Shown: piece after piece, positions 43,810 to 52,765 of the stretch
How positions within the stretch are numbered: position 1 is the first letter of the stretch
Layout: every line of letters begins with the position of its first letter
Assembly (NCBI RefSeq): GCF_042682915.1
Contig: NZ_JBHUIW010000011.1
Location: 1-64,000 of the forward strand
Source: Rhodoplanes azumiensis
Lineage (GTDB): Bacteria; Pseudomonadota; Alphaproteobacteria; Rhizobiales; Xanthobacteraceae
Reading direction: 5' to 3'
Length of the DNA: 64,000 bases
Program-made: the position numbers and the translations under genes
Notes under the pieces: generated by a model
The model's input: the letters and a program-made list of their open reading frames with translations, nothing else
The model's database searches: none
Told to the model about the DNA's origin: nothing

Positions 43810-44982
43810 ATGTCCGACACCGCCCTGTCGAGCCCGATGGCGCCGGCCGCGACCGCGCCGCGCGATCCCGAGCACGGTCCCGAGCGCGCCGCCCATCCGC
43901 CCCGCATCGACGCACCCCGTATCGTCGAGATCGGCCCGACCGGCTACATGCATGCGGTCTGGCCGCGGACGACCACGTTCTTCTCCACCTGGCCGGACGA
44001 GACGCGCGCGGATCCGGCGCAGGGCCGCCACATCCCGACCTTCGCCACGCTGCCCGATCTCGCGGCCCGCCTCGCCGACCCCGATCTCGATCTCGTCGTC
44101 GTCCACGCGCCGGCCTGCGCGCCGTGGACGCCGCGGGCGCTGGGCCGGACGCTGTTCCGCCGCAGCGTGCTGCACGGCGCGCTGCCGCTCGCTCGGGCGC
44201 TCGCGCCCCAGCTCGTGCGCCGGCGGGTCGCGGCCCCGATCGCCGTGCTCGACTTCGACGATCCCGCCGTGATCGACCGCGGCAACGCCTTCCTGCTCGA
44301 CCGCGCCGTCGCCTACTTCAAGCGCGAGCTGCCGGCCGATCACTGGCAGGCCTTCACCGGCACGCTGCACTGGCGTGTTCCCACCGCGCGCTTCCGCCGC
44401 GTGGCGCGGAACCGGCGCCGCATGGAGAAGCTGCTGCCGCTGTCGCTCGGCGTGCCGCTCGAGGTTTTTGCGCGGCCGTTGCCCGCGGTCGTGCCCGAGG
44501 CCGAGAAGACCGCCGACATCTTCTGGGCCGGCCGGGTGAAGGACTCCTCCACGGTGCGCGAGACCGGGCTCGGCGAGCTGCTCGCGCTGCGCGACCACGG
44601 CATCGTCGTCGACGTGCCGGACGCGCCGCTGCCGCTCGACGCCTATCTGGCCCGGATGGCTCGCGCCCGCCTGGTTTGGACGCCGGAGGGCTACGGCTGG
44701 CAGTGCTTCCGGCTCTACGAAGCGGCGCTGTGCGGGTCGGTGCCGCTCGCCAACCAGCCGTCGATCGAGCGCCACGCGCCGCTCCTAGCCGGCGAGCACG
44801 CGCTCTACTACGACGTCGCGCCGGGCGGCCTGGCGCGCGCCGTGACGGCCGCGCTCGCCGATCGCGCCGCACTCGCCCGCATCGCCGCGGCCGGCCGCGC
44901 CCACGTCCTCGCCCACCACACCCCGCCGGCGATCGCCCGCCACGTCGTCGACACCGCGCTGCGCCTCGCCGGGGCCCGGTGA
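43810..44982 (+). CDS. Glycosyltransferase family 1-like protein
   Basis: The 390-residue protein has a poorly conserved N-terminal half, with DLDLVVVHAPACAPWTP and LDFDDPAVIDRGN. The C-terminal half has features of the GT-B donor domain: TADIFWAGRVKDSSTVRET, VWTPEGYGWQCFRLYEAALCGSVPLANQPSIE and a C-terminal helix. It follows the previous putative transferase gene by 11 bases. It may act on the same glycan. Specific substrate unknown. Confidence 0.72.
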   Translation: MSDTALSSPMAPAATAPRDPEHGPERAAHPPRIDAPRIVEIGPTGYMHAVWPRTTTFFSTWPDETRADPAQGRHIPTFATLPDLAARLADPDLDLVVVHAPACAPWTPRALGRTLFRRSVLHGALPLARALAPQLVRRRVAAPIAVLDFDDPAVIDRGNAFLLDRAVAYFKRELPADHWQAFTGTLHWRVPTARFRRVARNRRRMEKLLPLSLGVPLEVFARPLPAVVPEAEKTADIFWAGRVKDSSTVRETGLGELLALRDHGIVVDVPDAPLPLDAYLARMARARLVWTPEGYGWQCFRLYEAALCGSVPLANQPSIERHAPLLAGEHALYYDVAPGGLARAVTAALADRAALARIAAAGRAHVLAHHTPPAIARHVVDTALRLAGAR

Positions 44983-45059
44983 GGGCGTCGGTTGGACGCG
45001 CCGGAAGCGATCGACTACAGTCCGGCCGGCCGTCGGTCCGGCCCTTCAGCGAGTTCTCG

Positions 45060-46916
45060 ATGACCAAGCTTTTCAATCTGTTGGCGGGTCTGCTCCGGCT
45101 CCGGGGCAACACCGATCCGGCCGGCACCGTGGCGGTCCTGAAGCGGCTTCTCTCCGAGTACGGACGCGGCCACGCGAAGGGCTACGCGCTCGCCTTCTGC
45201 TTCATGGGCGTCGGTGCCGCGGCGACGGCGGCGACCGCCTACCTGATCGGCTCGGCCGTCAACGAGGTCTATGTCGAGAAGAGCTTCGCCGGCGTCGCCG
45301 CCGTGTCGATCGCCGCGATCGTGATCTTCGTCTGCAAGGGATTCGCGACCTACGGCCAGGCCGTGACGCTGGCCCGCATCTCGAACCGCATCATCGCGGT
45401 CAACCAGAAGCGGATGTTCGATCGCCTGGTGCAGCAGACTCTCGGCTTCTACTCCGACAAGCACTCGTCCGAGTTCGTCGCCCGCATCAATTTCGGCGCC
45501 ACCTCGGCCTCGGCCGTGCTCAACAGCCTGATCACGGCGCTCGGCCGCGACCTCCTCACGCTGATCGGTCTGATCGTCGTGATGGTCTACCAGCAGCCGC
45601 TGCTGTCGATCGTCGGCCTCTTGATCATGCCGCCGGCCGTGCTGGTGTTGCGCAAGCTGATCAAGCGCGTGCGCCAGATCACGCTCGCCCAGTTTGGCGG
45701 CACCGTGATGATCCTCCAGGCCCTGCAGGAGACCGTGCAGGGCTTCAAGATCGTCAAGGCGTTCAACCTCGAAAACGTCATGCAGGAGCGGGTGCACCGC
45801 CACGTCGACACGATCGAGCAGGCCTCCAACAAGCTCGCCCGCGTGCAGAACCGCTCGACGCCGTTGATGGAGACTCTCGGCGGCATGGCGATCGCGTCGG
45901 TGCTGCTGATCGGCGGCTACAGCGTGCTCGTGCTCGACGCGACACCGGGCGGCTTCATCTCGTTCATCACCGCCTTCCTGCTCGCCTACGAGCCGGCCAA
46001 GCGGATCGCGCGGCTCAACATCGAGCTGCAGTCGAACCTGGTTGGCGTGCGTATCCTGTTCGAGCTGCTCGACCTGCCGGTGCCGCCGGCCGACACCCGC
46101 ACGACCGCCCTGAAGGTCACCGAGGGCGCGGTGCGGTTCGAGAATGTCGACTTCGCCTATCGGCCGGGCGAGCCGGTGCTCAAGGGTGTGTCGTTCGAGG
46201 CCGCGCCGCATCGCATCTCCGCCTTCGTCGGCGCCTCGGGCAGCGGCAAGTCGACCATCTTCAACCTGCTGCTCGGCCTCTACACGCCGCAGTCGGGCCG
46301 CATCCTGATCGACGGGCAGGACATCGCCACGGTGTCGTCGGCGTCGCTGCGCCGCGCCTTCGCCTATGTGGGCCAGGACGTGTTCCTGTTCCACGGCACC
46401 ATCCGCGAGAACATCGCGCTCGGCCGGCTCGGCGCCTCCGAGGACGAGATCGTCGCGGCCGCCAAGGCCGCCTATGCGCACGACTTCATCATGTCGTTTC
46501 CGGACGGCTACGACACCAAGGTCGGCGAGCAGGGCGCGCAGCTCTCCGGCGGCCAGCGCGCCCGCATCGCGATCGCCCGTGCGCTCCTGCGCGACGCGCC
46601 CATCGTGCTGCTCGACGAGCCGACCGCGGCGCTCGACTCGGAGGCCGAGGCCTTCGTGCAGGCCGCGATGGGCGAGCTGATCAAGGGCCGCACCACGCTG
46701 GTGATCGCGCACCGGCTCTACACCATCGCCCATGCCGACCGCATCCACGTGGTCGAGCAAGGCGAGATCGCCGAGGCCGGCCGCCACGAGGAGCTCTTGA
46801 GGAACGGCCAGCGCTACGCGACGTTCTATCAGCTTCGGCTGTCCGAGCCCGGCGCCGACACGACGATCGACGCCGATGCCTCCGTCGCGGAGGAATCGGT
46901 GCGGGCGGCCGTATGA
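45060..46916 (+). CDS. ABC exporter with fused permease and ATPase (MsbA-like)
   Basis: The 618-residue half-transporter has six membrane segments in residues 30-330 and an ATPase domain from about 355. Walker A GASGSGKST, signature LSGGQRARIAIARAL, Walker B IVLLDEPTAALD and H-loop IAHRLYT are all present. It resembles lipid A or glycolipid flippases of the MsbA type. Its place after four glycosyltransferases suggests that it flips a lipid-linked glycan. The last 30 residues are acidic and disordered. The next gene overlaps its stop (ATGA). Confidence 0.9.
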   Translation: MTKLFNLLAGLLRLRGNTDPAGTVAVLKRLLSEYGRGHAKGYALAFCFMGVGAAATAATAYLIGSAVNEVYVEKSFAGVAAVSIAAIVIFVCKGFATYGQAVTLARISNRIIAVNQKRMFDRLVQQTLGFYSDKHSSEFVARINFGATSASAVLNSLITALGRDLLTLIGLIVVMVYQQPLLSIVGLLIMPPAVLVLRKLIKRVRQITLAQFGGTVMILQALQETVQGFKIVKAFNLENVMQERVHRHVDTIEQASNKLARVQNRSTPLMETLGGMAIASVLLIGGYSVLVLDATPGGFISFITAFLLAYEPAKRIARLNIELQSNLVGVRILFELLDLPVPPADTRTTALKVTEGAVRFENVDFAYRPGEPVLKGVSFEAAPHRISAFVGASGSGKSTIFNLLLGLYTPQSGRILIDGQDIATVSSASLRRAFAYVGQDVFLFHGTIRENIALGRLGASEDEIVAAAKAAYAHDFIMSFPDGYDTKVGEQGAQLSGGQRARIAIARALLRDAPIVLLDEPTAALDSEAEAFVQAAMGELIKGRTTLVIAHRLYTIAHADRIHVVEQGEIAEAGRHEELLRNGQRYATFYQLRLSEPGADTTIDADASVAEESVRAAV

Positions 46917-47746
46917 GGCCGCCGTCCGACAGCGCCGTCGCCAGGCACCACAGCGGCCATGTCCTGGCGACCCGCGACGCCCGTGGCGTCGCCACCCTGA
47001 CGCTTGACCGGCCCGACAAGGGCAACGCCTATGACGGCGACATGCTCGAGCGCCTGTTCGCGCTGATCGGCGCCGTCTCCGAAAATCCGGCGGTGCGCTG
47101 CGTGGTGCTGCGCGGCAACGGGAAGCATTTCGGCGTCGGCGGCGACGTCGTCGGCGATCCCGACGCGCATGCCGGTCGGCCGGACGGCACGGGCGTGCCG
47201 ATGCCGAGCGTGTGCCTCGCCCTCGACGCCTGCCCGAAGCCGACGATCGCGCTCGTGCACGGCGCCTGCATGGGCGGCGCCTTCGCGCTCGCCGCCTGCT
47301 GCGACGTGCTGATCGCGACCGAGGACGCGCGCTTCGCCGTGCCGGAGCTGCGGCTCGGCTTTCCGGTCGCGCCTTACGTGCCGCTGTTCGAGCGGGCGCT
47401 CGGGCCGCGCGCGCTGCGCCGTCTGCTGATCACGGGCGAGGCGATCGGCGCCGAGGAGGCGCTACGGCTCGGCGTCGCCCATCGGATCTGCGCGGCGGCC
47501 GACATGGAGGCCGCGCTCGACGAGACCATCGCGGCGGTGCTGCTCTGTGCCCCGCGGGCGGCCGCCGAGGCGAAGCAGGATCTCCGCGCCCTGCGCGGCG
47601 TTTCTCCGACCCCGGAACTGATGGCGTCGCTCGCCGAGAAGTTCCGCCGCGGCTTTCTCGCGCCCGAGGGTGTCGAGGGTCGCGCCGCCTTCGCGGCGCG
47701 CCGGCGTCCGTCCTGGGCACCGCCGGAACCGCCGAAAGCCCGCTGA
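46913..47746 (+). CDS. Enoyl-CoA hydratase/isomerase family protein
   Basis: The 277-residue crotonase-fold protein has the oxyanion-hole segments GNGKHFGVGGDVV and HGACMGGAFALAACCDVLIAT. The first catalytic Glu of true hydratases is kept in VPELRLG. The second, expected in the helix reading ALRRLLITG, is replaced by Arg, so it may be an isomerase or other crotonase rather than a hydratase. The start overlaps the exporter stop by four bases. Its place in a glycan locus is unusual. Confidence 0.82.
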   Translation: MRPPSDSAVARHHSGHVLATRDARGVATLTLDRPDKGNAYDGDMLERLFALIGAVSENPAVRCVVLRGNGKHFGVGGDVVGDPDAHAGRPDGTGVPMPSVCLALDACPKPTIALVHGACMGGAFALAACCDVLIATEDARFAVPELRLGFPVAPYVPLFERALGPRALRRLLITGEAIGAEEALRLGVAHRICAAADMEAALDETIAAVLLCAPRAAAEAKQDLRALRGVSPTPELMASLAEKFRRGFLAPEGVEGRAAFAARRRPSWAPPEPPKAR

Positions 47747-47819
47747 TCAGTCCAGCCGTCGCGGCCCCGGCGTATCACAGCCCCGGCGCGGCGGCAGCCT
47801 TGCCGTCCGACCGAACTCG

Positions 47820-49289
47820 TCAGGACGCCAGCGCCAGCGAGGCCTGCCTGACCTTGTCGGTGGCGTCGGCCGCCGACTGGGTGGCTTCGACGATGTGACT
47901 CATGTTCTCGCTGATCGCCTGGACGCCGGTCGCCGCCGTCTGCATGTTCATGGCGATCTCCCGGGTCACGGCGTTCTGCTCCTCCACGGCCGCCGCGATC
48001 GTCTCCGAGATCTCGTTGATCCGGGAGATGGTGGCCGAGATCTCGCCGATCGCGTCGACCGCCTCGTGGGTGGTCGACTGCACGGCGGCGATCTGGTTGC
48101 CGATGTCCTCCGTCGCCTTCCCGGTCTGGGTGGCCAGCGTCTTCACCTCGGCCGCGACGACCGCGAAGCCGCGACCCGCCTCGCCGGCTCGTGCCGCCTC
48201 GATGGTGGCGTTGAGGGCGAGGAGATTGGTCTGCGCCGCGATCGACGTGATCAGGTTGACGATGTCGCCGATCCGGCTGGCCGACGCCGACAGGCCGGTG
48301 ACGATCGCGTTGGTGCGCTTGCTCTGCTCGACCGCCTGGCCGGAGATCCGCGACGCCTCGGCGACCCGGTGGCTGATCTCGGAGATGGACGCCTGCAGCT
48401 CCTCGGCCCCCGATGCGACCGCCTGGACGTTGGCCGAAGTCTGCTCGGAGGCGCTCGCCGCTCCGGTGACTTGCACGTTGGCGTCCTTCATCGAGCCGCC
48501 GATCACCCCGAGATCCCGCTCGATCGCGAGCTGGAGATCCACCTTCTTGGTGATGTCGGTGGCGAACTTGACGACCTTGAAGGGCTTGCCATTGAGGTCG
48601 AGGATCGGATTGTAGGTCGCCTGGATCCACACCACGCGACCGCCCTTGCCGATGCGCTTGTACTGCGCGGCCTGGAACTCGCCGCGATTCAGCGCCTCCC
48701 AGAACCGGCGATAGGAGTCGCTCCGCCGCTCCGTCTCCTCGACGAACATGCTGTGATGCTTGCCGACGATCTCGTCCATGCGGTAGCCGAGCGCGTCCAG
48801 GAAATTCCGGTTGGCCTCGACGATCGTGCCGTCGAGTTTGAACGCGATGACCGCCTGTGACTTGCCGATCGCGTCGATCTGGCCTTGCGTGTCGGCATCG
48901 CGCAGCTTGCGGGTCGTGACGTCGGTGGCGATCTTGACGACCTTGAACGGCCTGCCGGTCGCGTCCTTGATCGGGTTGTAGCTCGCCTGGATCCAGACCT
49001 CGCGGCCGCCCTTGCCGATCCGCTTGTACTCGGCGGCCTGATACTCGCCGCGATTCAGCGCCTCCCAGAACCGGCGATAGGCCTCGCTGCCGCGCTCTTT
49101 CTCGTCGACGAACATGCTGTGGTGCTTGCCGGCGATCTCGGGCAGCGTGTAGCCGAGCGCCGAGAGAAAGTTTTCGTTCGCCGTGATGATGGTCCCGTCC
49201 AGCTGGAACTCGATGATCGCCTGCGAGTGGCTGAACGCGGCGAGGACGGCCTTGAGCTCCTCGAGCTCGCGGGAACGTAGCCGAAACAT
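47820..49289 (-). CDS. Soluble chemoreceptor with two PAS domains
   Basis: The 489-residue protein has no membrane segment. PAS domain 1 (about residues 10-125) and PAS domain 2 (about 130-245) are close copies, sharing GKHHSMFV, YRRFWEALNRGE, YKRIGKGGR and FKVVK. The signalling domain follows, with QTNLLALNATIEAARAGEAGRGFAVVA at the tip. Such Aer-like or soluble receptors often sense redox through bound flavin or haem. AGGAA lies before the ATG at 49289. The C-terminus has no CheR-binding tail. Confidence 0.88.
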   Translation of the reverse strand: MFRLRSRELEELKAVLAAFSHSQAIIEFQLDGTIITANENFLSALGYTLPEIAGKHHSMFVDEKERGSEAYRRFWEALNRGEYQAAEYKRIGKGGREVWIQASYNPIKDATGRPFKVVKIATDVTTRKLRDADTQGQIDAIGKSQAVIAFKLDGTIVEANRNFLDALGYRMDEIVGKHHSMFVEETERRSDSYRRFWEALNRGEFQAAQYKRIGKGGRVVWIQATYNPILDLNGKPFKVVKFATDITKKVDLQLAIERDLGVIGGSMKDANVQVTGAASASEQTSANVQAVASGAEELQASISEISHRVAEASRISGQAVEQSKRTNAIVTGLSASASRIGDIVNLITSIAAQTNLLALNATIEAARAGEAGRGFAVVAAEVKTLATQTGKATEDIGNQIAAVQSTTHEAVDAIGEISATISRINEISETIAAAVEEQNAVTREIAMNMQTAATGVQAISENMSHIVEATQSAADATDKVRQASLALAS

Positions 49290-49710
49290 GTGAATGTTCC
49301 TGATGCAGCTGTGCTTGCGCAAGCTGAGCTGATCGGAGGCGCGTCGAGGTGCGTGCGTCATAGGTATCGAGAGACCGCAGCTTGCGCTCTGTGCGACATG
49401 CTGGCTCCTGACTGGTTAACGAGTGGTGCGCCCAAACTATATGTAATAATGCCTATAATTGTTTGACGTTATTGACGATAAGGATTCCTCGAAGAAATGC
49501 CGGTTTCCGGGGGCCGGAAACGGGTCTCATCGGTGCCGCCGGCGGGCCCGCGAAGCTGCCTCCGGAGATCCCCGCCCGCGCCGACGGACCCCGCTCACCC
49601 CCCCCCCGCGGCAACCGCCCCGCCCGATGGCGTCCGCCGGGGCGCGGCCGGCGCCGCGCGACGAGCCGTGCCGGATCGTCCCCACGCCCTGTCGTCGTGC
49701 GACGGCGGCC
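49290..49710. other. Intergenic region, AT-rich promoter island
   Basis: This 421-base gap contains an unusually AT-rich island at 49430-49490 (ATATGTAATAATGCCTATAATT) that likely holds the promoter for the chemoreceptor gene. A run of C residues lies near 49600. No gene is supported. Confidence 0.4.
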
Positions 49711-50385
49711 TCAGTCCAGCCGTCGCGGCCGGCCGGCGAGGCCGGTGAGCGCCAGATGGGTCAGCCGGTCGGCGAGCCGCTCGACCATGGCGTTGTCGTA
49801 GCGCAGCCCGAACGGCGCGGCGCGGAACACGTCGCGATTGCGCACGAACGGCATCGCTTGGTTCATCAGCCAGGCGGTGGCGACCGCCACCTCCTCGTTG
49901 GAGGCGTCGGGCGGCAGCAGCTTTCGCGCGATGCTCGCGGCGCTGGCGACCGCCGGCGCGCGGCCCGAGGCGAGGAACTGCTTGTAGGGGCGCGACGGCT
50001 GCATGTCCTCCCAGGCGAAGACCTTCAGGTAGCGGCCGATCGTGTTCCGCCGCAGCACCGGGCGGAGCTGGTCGCGGATCAGGTCGCGCAGCATCGCTTC
50101 GGGCGGCCGCTCGTCCGGCTCGGCGAAGCCGCCGGCGTTCGGATCGGAGCCGGAGAACGCCGAAGCGGCAGCCTGCAGAACCTCCTGATAGAGGCCTTCC
50201 TTGTTGCCGAAATAGTGCTTCACGGCAGCTGGATTGGCACGTGCCCGCTGGCAGATGCGCCGCACCGACGCACCCGCGTAGCCGTGATCGGCGAACACCG
50301 CGAGGGCGGCGCGCAGGAGTCTTTCGCGGGTCAGAGCAGGACGTCGAGCAGGGATCCGATCGAACTCGTGACGCGGTGTTTCCAT
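49711..50385 (-). CDS. TetR/AcrR family regulator (DUF1956 type)
   Basis: The 224-residue protein has the TetR helix-turn-helix at about residues 18-68 (TRERLLRAALAVFADHGYAGASVRRICQRARANPAAVKHYFGNKEGL). The ligand domain resembles the CerR-like C-terminal family. The DNA-binding part reads well, while the ligand is unknown. Its start lies inside the 3' end of the upstream gene by 55 bases. Its targets may include that gene or the RuBisCO-like gene on the other strand, which is an inference from proximity. Confidence 0.85.
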   Translation of the reverse strand: METPRHEFDRIPARRPALTRERLLRAALAVFADHGYAGASVRRICQRARANPAAVKHYFGNKEGLYQEVLQAAASAFSGSDPNAGGFAEPDERPPEAMLRDLIRDQLRPVLRRNTIGRYLKVFAWEDMQPSRPYKQFLASGRAPAVASAASIARKLLPPDASNEEVAVATAWLMNQAMPFVRNRDVFRAAPFGLRYDNAMVERLADRLTHLALTGLAGRPRRLD

Positions 50386-50963
50386 TCGAGCACCTTGCTG
50401 GTCGCCGACTCGGCGGCGGACCGCGCGAGCCGGAGCGATGAACCGAAGGTCCAGTGACCGTCGCGGCCGGGGCCCTCGACGCGGTCCTCGGAGGTTCGAG
50501 CGAGGGCCACGAGGTCGAGCGGCAGCGATACGGTCGGGGGCTCGATGGAGGCCGCGGCGCTCGGCGTCGCGGCAGGTGATGCGAGCGTCGCGCCGAGCGA
50601 CGCGGCACGCGGCGGCGTCGGGTCGGGCGTCGTCGTCGACAGACGGCTACGGCCCGGCCTCGTCGGCCGGGCCGCGGGCCGCTCCGGTTCCGGCTCGGGC
50701 CGGGCCATGGGCGCCGGCGCCCGGTCCGCCACCGCGACGGTGACGGGCACCGACACGCCCGCGGGCGGCTCGATCCGAGTGGTCGCACGGAGTATCGGGA
50801 CGGACGGCCGTGGCGGCCCGTCCGGCGGCGACGTGTCCTGAATGGCCGAGAGAACGAGCGTCGCCGCGGTCGTCGCCGTTCCCGCGATCGTCACTCCCTT
50901 CGCAAAACGCACGACGAGCGCATGCGCCGTCGTGCTCCGAAGGAGCCTCGGCCAGCCCACCAT
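50331..50963 (-). CDS. Proline-rich protein with N-terminal membrane segment
   Basis: The 210-residue product has a hydrophobic segment at about residues 15-40 (ALVVRFAKGVTIAGTATTAA), a Pro/Arg/Thr-rich disordered middle and a more ordered last 60 residues (GHWTFGSSLRLARSAAESATSKV). GGGGGAG precedes the ATG. It overlaps the TetR gene by 55 bases. No family is recognised; the codon pattern and overlap suggest a real gene, but it could be spurious. Confidence 0.5.
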   Translation of the reverse strand: MVGWPRLLRSTTAHALVVRFAKGVTIAGTATTAATLVLSAIQDTSPPDGPPRPSVPILRATTRIEPPAGVSVPVTVAVADRAPAPMARPEPEPERPAARPTRPGRSRLSTTTPDPTPPRAASLGATLASPAATPSAAASIEPPTVSLPLDLVALARTSEDRVEGPGRDGHWTFGSSLRLARSAAESATSKVLEWKHRVTSSIGSLLDVLL

Positions 50964-51150
50964 TCACTAACTCCCCCAGTCCCCCGAGACGAATTTGGCC
51001 ACGGTTTCATGGCGGAGATGGGGCTTTGGCGTGACGGTCCCGGTGCGGGATTTTGGCGCGCACGCCCGGCAGAGGATGTGCTAGGACCGTGCGGAACCGC
51101 CGCAGACGCTTCATCTATAAAGCAATTTCGGTTCGTCGGAGTGAGGTGTC

Positions 51151-52257
51151 GTGAATCGTCGTCTCGAGGTCACCTATGTGGTGCGCTGCCCCGCGACGGA
51201 GATCGATTCGCGCGCGACGGCGCTCGCGATCGAGCAGAGCGTCGAGATGCCGTTGTCGGCGATCACCGATCCGGCCGTGCTGGAGGAGGTCGTCGGGCGG
51301 GTCGAGCGCATCGCGCCGGCCGGCGACGGCTGCTTCGCCGTCACCATCGGGCTCGCCGACGCGACCATCGGGACCGACGCCGGCCAGCTCCTCTCGATGC
51401 TGTTCGGCAACTCGTCGCTGCACGACGACCTGGTGCTGTCCGACGTCGTGTTTCCGGCCGCGACCGCGGCGGCCTTCGGCGGCCCGCATCACGGCATCGC
51501 GGGCTTTCGCGAGCGGCTCTCCGCACAGGGGCGCGCCCTCACGGCGACGGCGCTGAAGCCGCAAGGCCTGCCCGCCGCGACGCTCGCCGCGCTGGCGGAA
51601 AAACTCACCGAGGGCGGCATCGACCTGATCAAGGACGACCACGGCATCGCCGACCAGCCCGCCGCGCCGTTCGCCGAACGGGTGCCGCGCATCGCGGACG
51701 CCGTGCAGTCAGCCGGCGCGCGCAGCGGCCACCCGACCCTCTACGTGCCGAATCTGTCCGGCGATCTCGATCGCATGCGCACCCAGGTCGCCTGCGCCCG
51801 CGCGGTCGGCGTCCGCGCCGTGATGGTGGCCCCCATGGTGGCGGGCGTCGCGACCGTCCACACGCTGGTCGCCGAACATCCCGACATTCTGTTCGTCGCC
51901 CATCCAGCGCTCGGCGGGGCGAGCCGCATCGCGCCGCCGCTGCTGTTCGGCAGGCTGTTCCGTCTGATCGGCGCCGACGCGGTGGTCTATCCGAACGCCG
52001 GCGGCCGTTTCGGTTGGACGATCGAGACCTGTCGGGCGCTCGCCACGGCGGCGCGGGCCCCGTGGCACGGCCTCGCGCCGAGCCTGCCGGTGCCGGCCGG
52101 CGGCATGACGCGCCAGCGCGTGCCGGAGCTGCTCGACGTCTACGGCACCGACGTGATGCTGCTGATCGGCGGCGCGCTGCTCGACGCGAAAGAGAAACTC
52201 GTCGCCGCCACGGCCGATCTCGTGGCCGCCGTGCACCGGCATGATTACAAGAAGTGA
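51151..52257 (+). CDS. RuBisCO-like protein (form IV type)
   Basis: The 368-residue protein has the RuBisCO large-subunit fold: an N-terminal alpha/beta domain, then a TIM barrel. The base-region lysine is Lys136 in ATALKPQGL. The metal site reads KDDH at 161-164 in GGIDLIKDDHGIADQP, so the carbamylated lysine and first Asp are kept but the usual Glu204 position is His. Loop 6 reads VAHPALGGASRIAPPL and lacks the catalytic loop lysine, so it should not fix CO2. Form IV members act as enolases, isomerases or decarboxylases in sulfur or sugar-acid metabolism. GTG start with GAGGTG upstream. Confidence 0.9.
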   Translation: MNRRLEVTYVVRCPATEIDSRATALAIEQSVEMPLSAITDPAVLEEVVGRVERIAPAGDGCFAVTIGLADATIGTDAGQLLSMLFGNSSLHDDLVLSDVVFPAATAAAFGGPHHGIAGFRERLSAQGRALTATALKPQGLPAATLAALAEKLTEGGIDLIKDDHGIADQPAAPFAERVPRIADAVQSAGARSGHPTLYVPNLSGDLDRMRTQVACARAVGVRAVMVAPMVAGVATVHTLVAEHPDILFVAHPALGGASRIAPPLLFGRLFRLIGADAVVYPNAGGRFGWTIETCRALATAARAPWHGLAPSLPVPAGGMTRQRVPELLDVYGTDVMLLIGGALLDAKEKLVAATADLVAAVHRHDYKK

Positions 52258-52276
52258 GCGAACAGAGACACGAGAG

Positions 52277-52756
52277 ATGACCACCGACCCGACCACTCCG
52301 ACGCGCTTCCGCAAGGCCGAGCAGAACTTCCGCTGGGAGGGCGTCGAGGCGCGGCCCTACAAGGAGGACGAACGGGCGCTGTTCAAGGCGGTGTCGCGCC
52401 AGATCCTGTTCTCGGATCCGAACCTCGCCGGCGAGCTGCGTTATTTCGAGGTCGATGCCGGCGGCTTCTCGACTCTGGAGCGGCACCAGCACGTCCACGG
52501 CGTGATGATCTTTCGCGGACGCGGACACTGCCTCGTGGGTGACGCGGTGCGCGAGGTCGGCGAGCGCGACCTCGTCCACGTTCCGCCGATGACCTGGCAC
52601 CAGTTCCGCGCCACCAAGGGCGAGCCGCTCGGCTTCCTGTGCATGGTCGACGCGGTACGCGACAAGCCGCAGCTTCCCACGCCCGCGGATCTCGCTGCGT
52701 TGGAGGCGAACGACGAGATCGCCGCCTTCCTGCGCGGGACGCCGCGCCAGTCCTGA
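52277..52756 (+). CDS. Cupin-domain protein
   Basis: The 159-residue protein carries cupin motif 1 in HQHVHGVMIFRGRGHCLVG and motif 2 in VHVPPMTWHQF, with the histidines and nearby Glu arranged for a metal site. It starts 20 bases after the RuBisCO-like gene and likely acts on a related sugar or sugar-acid, as an isomerase or sensor. Exact reaction unknown. It converges with the Bug protein gene, ten bases apart. Confidence 0.85.
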   Translation: MTTDPTTPTRFRKAEQNFRWEGVEARPYKEDERALFKAVSRQILFSDPNLAGELRYFEVDAGGFSTLERHQHVHGVMIFRGRGHCLVGDAVREVGERDLVHVPPMTWHQFRATKGEPLGFLCMVDAVRDKPQLPTPADLAALEANDEIAAFLRGTPRQS

Positions 52757-52765
52757 TCAGCCGCG

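Noticed and set aside
39350..47746. A horizontally acquired capsule island
   Set aside because: Composition and codon use look like the rest of the window, and no integrase, tRNA or IS borders were found.
51151..52257. A CO2-fixing RuBisCO
   Set aside because: The loop-6 lysine and Glu204 equivalent are not present, the chain is short, and no small subunit or Calvin-cycle genes are nearby.
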